Below, piece by piece: positions 58,583 to 64,000 of a DNA stretch of 64,000 bases. Position numbers and translations under genes: made by a program. The DNA lies in NCBI RefSeq assembly GCF_024519465.1, contig NZ_JALJRW010000001.1, forward strand, positions 240,545 to 304,544, given 5' to 3'. This stretch comes from Stenotrophomonas sp. Ste86 (GTDB taxonomy: Bacteria > Pseudomonadota > Gammaproteobacteria > Xanthomonadales > Xanthomonadaceae). How positions within the stretch are numbered: position 1 is the first letter of the stretch; every line of letters starts with the position of its first letter. Under the pieces are notes generated by a model that had not been told where the DNA came from, did not search any database, and saw only the letters and a list, made by a program, of their open reading frames with translations.

Positions 58583-60208
58583 TCAGGGGGTTGCGCCCTC
58601 GGTGCGCGCCATCGCCGCATCGCTCAGCACGAAGGGATCGCGCCCCGCATCGGCAAAGCCGCCGCACACTGCATCGCCGGGGGCGACCGGATCGCACGGC
58701 CACTGGCTGCGCGGCACGCTGTCGACCTGCTCGAAACGCTGGCCATTCCAGACCACAAAGCCCAAGTGCGCGCGGCTCCACTCACCAAAACTGCGCGCGT
58801 CCGCAGGCGTCCCCGCCTCATCAAAGCGCACGTACCAGCGCATCGCGGGGCCGTATTGCAGCTTGCTACGGTCCAACGTCACCTCGCCGCCCTTGGCCGC
58901 GTAGCGCTTCTTGTCCGCCTCGCCCAGCAGCGGGCGGGCCGGCATCACCTCGGCGGTGATGTCCACCGGCGCCGCGTTGCCACTCACCCGGTAGACGCGC
59001 TCCTGCACGAAGGCCTGGCGGCAATCGCCGGCCGGCACGCGCACCGGCTCGGCCGCATCGGCGTCCAGCACTCGCCCGTCGACGCACTCGAACGGCGCGG
59101 AGACCAGATACACCGTGGTGTTGGCATCGGCCCCTTCGAACGAGCGGATCCACAGCCCGCCCTGCACCGCCAGGAAATCCGGCCGCTGGCCTGCGCCCGG
59201 CACCGCCTTGAACCAGGCGCGCTGGGCCACTTCACGCTGCCGCCAAACGCGCGGCAGGAGGATCTGTGCATCGGGGATGGCGACCAGCACCGCGGCCAAG
59301 TGGGCCGGCATGGTGCCTTGGCAGGCGCCGGTGAGCAGGTCGCCTTGGGTGGCCAGGCGCGCGGCCAGGTCGTTCGGGCAGCGTGCGCCGAGCTGGCGCT
59401 CGATGGCGTGATCGACATTGACGAAGGCTGGTTTCGGTGCGACCGCAGCGACCGGCGGCGGCGTGGCAACCTCGGCCTCTGCCATTACGGGCGTCGGTGC
59501 GGGTGTCGTTGCCGTCGCCGCGCCCGCGGCCGCAGCGTCAGCCGCTTCGGCGGCGGCGGTCTCCATGGCTGCGGCCGGCACAGCTTGCACGTTGGCTGCG
59601 CTGGCAGCTGGTGCCGGCGGCTCCGGGGATGCTGGCGGCGGCGTCAGTGCTGGCGTCGACTCCGGGGCTGGGGCTGTGGCTTCGACTGTGGCTTCGACTG
59701 CGGCTTCGCCGTCGGCCGCGACCACGCGCGTCGTCGGTACCGACACGCCGTCCACCACCGTCTCCACTTCCGCCGCATGCGCTGCCGCCGTCGCAACGTC
59801 GGCCCCTACCGCAGCAGAACTGGCAGGTGCTGCGGCCGGCGTCTGCACGTCGGCCGCTACGGGCGCTTCCGGCACGTCCGCAACTACGCCATGCGCACCC
59901 GCCACATCCGACGCCGGCACTGCGTCAGCCGGCACGGCCACATCCGATACCGCTTGGGAATCATCGACCACCGTGATTGCGGCATCCACCGCCTCGCCCG
60001 GATCACGTGCCACCTCAGGCTGCCCGATCGCGTCGATCACCGCCGCACTGGATTCGACCGCCGCGACCGGCGCGGGATCCGCTGCCGGCAGCGATTGCGC
60101 CTGCGCGCTGGGCATGGCGATGGCCAGCGGCAGCAAGAACAGCAACGACGCCGTCGAGGCCACGCGTGGAGCGCGACGGGCCGGGAAAACCAGGGTATTT
60201 CGCATCAT
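58583..60208 (-). CDS. Exported Ala/Pro/Val-rich linker protein with a C-terminal domain
   Basis: A 541-residue protein. The signal peptide (residues about 8-37, ending AMPSAQAQ) is followed by a low-complexity region of about 210 residues rich in Ala, Val, Pro and Glu (repeated VATPPP, VAAVE, AADGEAAVEA). The C-terminal part (about 250-541) is a folded domain with three or four cysteines (GARCPND, TGACQG, FECVDG, PAGDCRQAF) and several Trp residues. AAGGA lies 4-7 bases before the ATG pair at 60208/60205. No family was recognised. It is divergent from the T4SS effector region. Confidence 0.75.
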   Translation of the reverse strand: MMRNTLVFPARRAPRVASTASLLFLLPLAIAMPSAQAQSLPAADPAPVAAVESSAAVIDAIGQPEVARDPGEAVDAAITVVDDSQAVSDVAVPADAVPASDVAGAHGVVADVPEAPVAADVQTPAAAPASSAAVGADVATAAAHAAEVETVVDGVSVPTTRVVAADGEAAVEATVEATAPAPESTPALTPPPASPEPPAPAASAANVQAVPAAAMETAAAEAADAAAAGAATATTPAPTPVMAEAEVATPPPVAAVAPKPAFVNVDHAIERQLGARCPNDLAARLATQGDLLTGACQGTMPAHLAAVLVAIPDAQILLPRVWRQREVAQRAWFKAVPGAGQRPDFLAVQGGLWIRSFEGADANTTVYLVSAPFECVDGRVLDADAAEPVRVPAGDCRQAFVQERVYRVSGNAAPVDITAEVMPARPLLGEADKKRYAAKGGEVTLDRSKLQYGPAMRWYVRFDEAGTPADARSFGEWSRAHLGFVVWNGQRFEQVDSVPRSQWPCDPVAPGDAVCGGFADAGRDPFVLSDAAMARTEGATP

Positions 60209-60755
60209 CTCGTCCTTGAACATGGAGTGGAGTAACCGTACAGACGGGTACAACGACAAACCCTCGACGATGCGGGCACACGCAGACGATCCCCGTACGC
60301 GTACGGAGACAGACCACACGATTCACCGCCCCTGAAACACCGTCGACGCCGGCTGCCTGCCGGATTACTGACGCCCATACCCTACACCAAGCGTGAATTC
60401 CGCGTCATCCCGGCCCATGAAAATATCTGATAGCCGTCACAGCCCAATATCAGCGCCCTACAATCCATCGCGTTTGCAGCTATTGAATTTCTGCCGATTT
60501 CGCGGCCTTTAAACAAATTGACCTTGGTTCCGACCCTATACTCGGGCTTCGTCACCATGGAGCGGAGACTCGATGTCCGCCTGCCCTTTGCCGCCCTGCA
60601 ACACGCGTTACGCGACAGGTTCCACGCCGCTGGCAATCTGCGGCGGATGCCCGGCATACGGGGCCGCCGAGGCCCGAGCATCGCAGCTGCAGCCCCTGCG
60701 TGGCGGCGCCACATCACTGCCCGCGCATTCCCCCATCGTCAAACGGAGACCGGCA
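60209..60755. other. 547-bp region upstream of the effector operon
   Basis: It separates the Ala-rich gene from the immunity gene. The part from 60380 to 60545 is less GC-rich than the surroundings, which would fit acquired DNA. No gene is supported. A 61-codon in-frame extension of the immunity gene back to 60573 has its own ribosome-site-like GGAG, but codes for no recognisable domain. Confidence 0.45.
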
Positions 60756-61445
60756 TTGCACCGTGTCCTGAAGATCTGCCTTGCCACCCTTCTGATCACC
60801 GCCTGCAGTCGTACGGAGAACACCATGAGCCAAGACCTTTCCACCGCCGCCGCTGAGGCCGATGTCGACAACGGCGGGCGCGGGCTGGCCAAGTTGAATC
60901 CGCAACCGCGCCAGGCCTATGAGGTGGTGCTCAAGCTACACAACGCACCCGGCCCGTTCGAGCGCATCGAAGGCGTCGCCCAATACGACGTGGCCAACGA
61001 AGCCGAATGCGGCCGCATAAACCCTGCCACCGGTACCGCGGGCCGCATCACCAGCCAGGAGCCGGTCACGCTCAAGCGGGTCGCCGACGACGAGTACCAC
61101 GGCACGGTGTACCTGGATCAGATGCTGGACGAGGACTACTTCGGGCGCGGCGTCTGCCATTGGAAGTTCAGTGGTACTGGTGCGTTGCTCAAGGCCACTG
61201 GCGCGCATGAAGAAACCCGGTTCCTGACCTTCATCAATGCCGAGCAACTGATCGCTGGCGAGACGCTGACCCGCCACTACCCGCGCCGCGACTATCCCCG
61301 CGCCGCGCCAGTGGAAGGCCCGTATGGCACCACATCGATGGAGGACTATCCGGCCAGCGGCAAGGAAGACCCTACCGTCTACGTGCCGGAACTGCGTGAC
61401 GCGCTGTTCTCGATCTCCGTGTCAGCCAAAGAGGCCAAACAATGA
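60756..61445 (+). CDS. Lipoprotein immunity protein of the T4SS lipase effector (X-Tfi)
   Basis: A 229-residue lipoprotein. TTG at 60756 is chosen because GGAG lies 7 bases before it and the following MHRVLKICLATLLITACSRT carries a lipobox ending at Cys17. The mature part is beta-rich with Cys residues (EAECGR, GVCHWKF). The stop overlaps the start of the XVIPCD lipase gene by 4 bases. X-T4SS lipase effectors are encoded with a periplasmic lipoprotein that blocks the effector. The immunity assignment is inferred from this order and the lipobox. Confidence 0.78.
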   Translation: MHRVLKICLATLLITACSRTENTMSQDLSTAAAEADVDNGGRGLAKLNPQPRQAYEVVLKLHNAPGPFERIEGVAQYDVANEAECGRINPATGTAGRITSQEPVTLKRVADDEYHGTVYLDQMLDEDYFGRGVCHWKFSGTGALLKATGAHEETRFLTFINAEQLIAGETLTRHYPRRDYPRAAPVEGPYGTTSMEDYPASGKEDPTVYVPELRDALFSISVSAKEAKQ

Positions 61446-62761
61446 CCGTGCCCAGCCAGGATTACGCGGCGCTGTCCGATGACGCGTACAAGGATCGAGC
61501 GGTAGGCCGTCGCGCACCTGGTGAAGAAGAACAGGTGACGCTAAATGGCCATAAATACATCGTGCTGGAGCATGTCGACAACCGTCGCAATGGATACCAA
61601 GGCACGGTCTATCAGCGTATAGACACCGACGAGATCGTGGTCTCCCATCGCGGTACCGAGCAGATTCTGCTTGATGGCGCGGTGACCGACGGCGCGATGG
61701 TGACCGCACGCACCAACCTGCAGTCCAAGGATGCGATCGCACTGACCGAGCGTGCATTGGATTACGCGCGCAAAGAAGGCGCGAACACCGGACACGCTCC
61801 CGAAGTCACCGTCACCGGCCACTCGCTGGGTGGCACCCTGGCCCAGATCAGCGCGCACCATTTCGACCTCAAGGGCGAAACCTTCAATGCCTACGGCGCC
61901 GCCAGCCTGAGCTACCGGATTCCCGAGGGCGGCAACCGCATGCTCAACCATGTCATGGCCGCCGACCCCGTCAGTGCGGCATCACCGCATTACGGCCAGG
62001 TGCGCATCTACACCAACGCCCAGGAAATCAACACCCTCGCTGCCTCAGGCTTCAGTAACAGCAAGTTGAATGCAATGATCCCCGACCGACCGTTGATCGC
62101 CGCGGCTGCGTCGCTGGGCTCGCACAAGCTCGGCAACTTCCTGGCCGGCGGCTCGGTTCTGGGTCCAGAGCAGGCCCGCACCCTGGCCAACACTAATGCC
62201 CGCATGATCGACGAGTACCGCGACGACATCGGCGAACGCCGCCGCAGCACCACCGTCATCTCGCGCGGCCCCGTCGGTGGCGCCGCCGACGTGATCGACC
62301 ATCTGCGCGGCACGCTGCCGGCCGGTGAACCGGCACGACGTGAGGCCGAGAAGCGCCAGCACGGCCACACCAGCCTGCGCATGGACGACGCCGGCCACCC
62401 GGGCAACCCTTTGTTCAACGATGCGCAGCGTGGCGTGTACGCACAGGACATCCGCGTTGGCCGCACCCCGGACCCGTCCAGTGACCAACTGGCCGGCAGC
62501 CTGGCCGCACAGATGCACGCCGCCGGCGGTAGACGCATCGATTCAGTGGTGATGAGCAATGACGCGTCCAACACCTTCGCCGTGCAGGGCAAGGCCGACG
62601 ACCCTGCGCATCTGCGCGTGAGCGTGAATACGATGCTGGCGCTGAACACGCCGCTGGAGCAGAGCAGCCGCAAGGTGGAGGAACAGGATGCCAGTCAGCG
62701 GGTGGAGCAGGACCGTCAGCAGGACCAGGTGCAGAGCAGTACGCGCACCATGATGGGATGA
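61442..62761 (+). CDS. T4SS antibacterial lipase effector with XVIPCD
   Basis: A 439-residue protein without signal peptide. Residues 1-210 are a class-3 lipase-type alpha/beta hydrolase: VSHRGTEQ (oxyanion region, about 68-75), the nucleophile Ser128 in VTVTGHSLGGTLAQ, and candidate Asp175 and His183 (AADPVSAASPHYGQV). Residues about 330-439 match the XVIPCD secretion signal: HPGNPLFNDA, a GRRIDSVVMSND stretch, TFAVQGKADDPAHLRVSV, LNTPLEQSS, and a Gln-rich tail. XVIPCD proteins are recognised by VirD4 and exported into rival bacteria. The upstream overlapping gene encodes its immunity lipoprotein. Confidence 0.88.
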   Translation: MTVPSQDYAALSDDAYKDRAVGRRAPGEEEQVTLNGHKYIVLEHVDNRRNGYQGTVYQRIDTDEIVVSHRGTEQILLDGAVTDGAMVTARTNLQSKDAIALTERALDYARKEGANTGHAPEVTVTGHSLGGTLAQISAHHFDLKGETFNAYGAASLSYRIPEGGNRMLNHVMAADPVSAASPHYGQVRIYTNAQEINTLAASGFSNSKLNAMIPDRPLIAAAASLGSHKLGNFLAGGSVLGPEQARTLANTNARMIDEYRDDIGERRRSTTVISRGPVGGAADVIDHLRGTLPAGEPARREAEKRQHGHTSLRMDDAGHPGNPLFNDAQRGVYAQDIRVGRTPDPSSDQLAGSLAAQMHAAGGRRIDSVVMSNDASNTFAVQGKADDPAHLRVSVNTMLALNTPLEQSSRKVEEQDASQRVEQDRQQDQVQSSTRTMMG

Positions 62762-62785
62762 GACATGTGAGCTGTGAAACCGCGA

Positions 62786-62814
62786 CAGCCATCACTGGAA
62801 GGGATGGCTGCTGT
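62786..62814 (+). terminator. Possible terminator after the effector gene
   Basis: A perfect 8-bp stem CAGCCATC/GATGGCTG with a 9-base loop, followed by CTGTGTGTTTG. The T-run is weak, so this is a modest candidate. It lies 25 bases after the effector stop. Confidence 0.4.
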
Positions 62815-62958
62815 GTGTTTGCGTTGGACCTCAACGACCGGGCAAAGCAAAGTTCGCAGTGTGCAACTTAATCCCGCATTGCCGCAGCATTTATAGCGAA
62901 AACGTTAATGACGCACATCCGCCGCTCAATCGAAGGGCTGGAAGAAATGTCACTAGCT

Positions 62959-63480
62959 CTAGAACGCTTCGAACTTGGGTTCTGTACATGCTGAATACAC
63001 GAGTTCGCATCCGCGGCCACCCCTAGATTGAGAGAGGTCTTTCGCTACCTGCTTGGCGATCTTTACTGTCGCGCCGCTGCCGAAATTCGTCCCTTGCGCA
63101 CCGGAACTGCTAGTCGCGGCGCCCGCACATTGGTGCTTATACGTGAAGGCCACACCACAATCTTTAGCACCTGTGGCCTCGCACCCACTCATGGCAGCTT
63201 TCTCGGCATCTCTTTTCTTTCCCGACTGCGACACCCGAAGCGCCGGACTTAGACATGGCCATAGCACCCCACGTCTTAATCCATCGACCATTCGGCCTGG
63301 GCTCCGAATCTACGCTATCACCTCCGACAGGAATCGGCGCGCAACCAGGTGCTCGACTATCGCCTATCGGATACTGACCGGGGGGCAACGCCCCTCAGCG
63401 GATACGCACTCAGCGGTTAAGAAAAGTGCACAAAAGACAAAGAATGTGGAAATTAAACTTCCGGCTGATCTGTTCCGCAT
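62959..63480 (-). pseudogene. DUF4189-type T4SS-associated gene broken by two frame shifts
   Basis: The ATG at 63480 opens a signal peptide (STFFVFCALFLTAECVSA) and EGRCPP. The reading frame then shifts in a run of six C (minus strand, 63380-63385) to give PPGQYPIGDSRAPGCAPIP and WGAMAMSKSGASGV. It shifts again near 63211-63223 (GGGAAAGAAAAG) to give GKKRDAEKAAMSGCE, DCGVAFTYKHQC and GCELVYSAC up to the stop at 62959. Joined, these match a DUF4189 protein of about 170 residues, a family often found in X-T4SS regions. It follows virB6 on the same strand. The breaks may be real decay or sequence errors in homopolymers. Confidence 0.7.
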
Positions 63481-63512
63481 AGCTTAGACCTTTCGATAGC
63501 TCTCAAAAACGT

Positions 63513-63731
63513 TTAGTCATTAGACCTGGCAGCACCCAAGGTACTCGGTGCAGTTCTTGGCTCTCCTGTGGAAGTCTGAGGGATCGAATTCCGCACCATG
63601 CATCCGGAGTGAACGTCTGCGTCGCGTGCATCATTGTTCGCAGACGCGGGAGGCGTATACGAGTCCGGCGGCTGAACCTGCGGCCCCGGGGCGCCACCGG
63701 CACCGCCGATCTGCGAGTATGGCGAGACCAC
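63513..63731 (-). other. Displaced C-terminus of VirB6 in another frame
   Basis: This frame reads SPYSQIGGAGGAPGPQVQPP and ends in a Pro/Ser/Asn-rich tail with a stop at 63513, 32 bases before the DUF4189 start. A Gly/Pro-rich tail of this kind is expected after the last membrane helix of VirB6. In the continuous virB6 frame the same DNA gives an Arg/Cys-rich tail typical of out-of-frame translation. The switch lies near the GGG at 63731-63736. Confidence 0.55.
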
Positions 63732-64000
63732 CCAGTGTGCCCTCGAAGAACATCGCCGCCATTCGGGGGGCAGTCAGGATCAGGGTCGTGAGGATCAGAC
63801 CCATGCCGCCCTGCTGCATCGCTTGGCTGGTCATAACGTCACTGGCCGCGCCGGCCAACAGGAACTTGTTGACCAGTGCCGTTGCCCAGAACGACGCCGA
63901 CACGCGGATCACCACATCGAACGCGATCGACACCATTGCCGACACCACGGCCATCGAGAACATGGTTCCTATTCCGTAGAACAACCATTTCTGGAAGAGT
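63631..64000 (-). CDS. virB6: Type IV secretion protein VirB6, C-terminal part (runs off the right edge)
   Basis: The visible part of about 123 residues is the last membrane section of VirB6: LFYGIGTMFSMAVVSAMVSI, VIRVSASFWATALVNKFLL, SQAMQQGGMGLILTTLIL and MAAMFFEGTLG. VirB6 is the polytopic inner-membrane channel component of the T4SS. The gene starts beyond base 64000. The final 33 codons in this frame (after about 63731) look out of frame; the natural tail seems to continue in another frame to 63513. This anchors an X-T4SS locus to the right of the window. Confidence 0.78.
   Translation of the reverse strand, partial: LFQKWLFYGIGTMFSMAVVSAMVSIAFDVVIRVSASFWATALVNKFLLAGAASDVMTSQAMQQGGMGLILTTLILTAPRMAAMFFEGTLGGLAILADRRCRWRPGAAGSAAGLVYASRVCEQ

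Noticed and set aside
60518..60542. TTGACC and TATACT as a promoter for the effector operon
   Set aside because: The spacer is only 13 bp, too short for a normal sigma-70 promoter.
60573..60755. N-terminal extension of the immunity lipoprotein
   Set aside because: It would bury the lipobox signal 60 residues inside the protein; the TTG at 60756 with GGAG fits a lipoprotein start better.

Overview
The window is a chromosomal segment with GC-rich, tightly packed genes. It most likely comes from Stenotrophomonas or a close relative in the Xanthomonadaceae. The reasons are the many GTAG-headed palindromic repeats (SMAG-type REP elements), a REP-associated tyrosine transposase, a type IV secretion gene with a nearby XVIPCD effector, class III PHA synthase genes, and the general gene repertoire. 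No replication origin, rRNA operon, prophage, insertion sequence or CRISPR array was seen.

Layout. 1-9.1 kb: small metabolic and regulatory genes (two RidA proteins, LysR and HxlR regulators, GST, an AlgZ/AlgR-type LytS/LytTR pair, a second-type methionine aminopeptidase translationally coupled to a ParD-like protein, a CDF transporter). 9.1-14.3 kb: an arginine-type acid-resistance operon (DcaP-like porin, APC antiporter, PLP decarboxylase). 14.7-16.4 kb: periplasmic thiol-redox genes (DsbG, LGT-TlpA fusion). 17.8-20.7 kb: a copper operon (CueR-type MerR regulator and P1B ATPase) with a textbook 19-bp-spacer MerR promoter. 20.7-22.5 kb: four consecutive tRNA-Ala(GGC)/tRNA-Glu(TTC) pairs, each with its own promoter and terminator. 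22.5-27 kb: GNAT, SRAP protein, a lone receiver, tRNA-Leu(CAA), then PilA, a second pilin-like gene and an overlapping AraC gene. 27-34 kb: soluble PAS-MCP, PAS-GGDEF enzyme, Tex. 34-38.6 kb: REP array, small membrane proteins, PhaE-PhaC operon, PssA. 38.8 kb: a cluster of three DnaA boxes. 39-44.2 kb: methyltransferase, Nudix, DUF1249, PpsR and divergent PpsA. 44.3-45.8 kb: a RAYT gene embedded in a large SMAG cluster. 45.8-49.7 kb: OYE, EcsC, Orn, TadA, MntR. 49.8-58.4 kb: a signalling block of histidine kinases, receivers, CheB and CheR. 58.5-64 kb: an Ala/Pro-rich exported protein, then a type IV secretion neighbourhood with a lipase effector (XVIPCD), its lipoprotein immunity partner, a frame-broken DUF4189 gene and the end of virB6.

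How genes work together. Several operons use 4-base ATGA stop/start overlaps (LytS-LytTR, ParD-like-MetAP, CueR-CopA, pilin-AraC, PhaE-PhaC-DUF5329, hybrid kinase-CheR, CheB-kinase, immunity-effector), which implies coupled translation and defined partners. The most interesting loci are the XVIPCD lipase/immunity pair beside the decayed T4SS genes, the RAYT with tandemly amplified REP dimers, the ParD-like/MetAP unit, the DnaA-box cluster, and the long palindrome between ppsR and ppsA.
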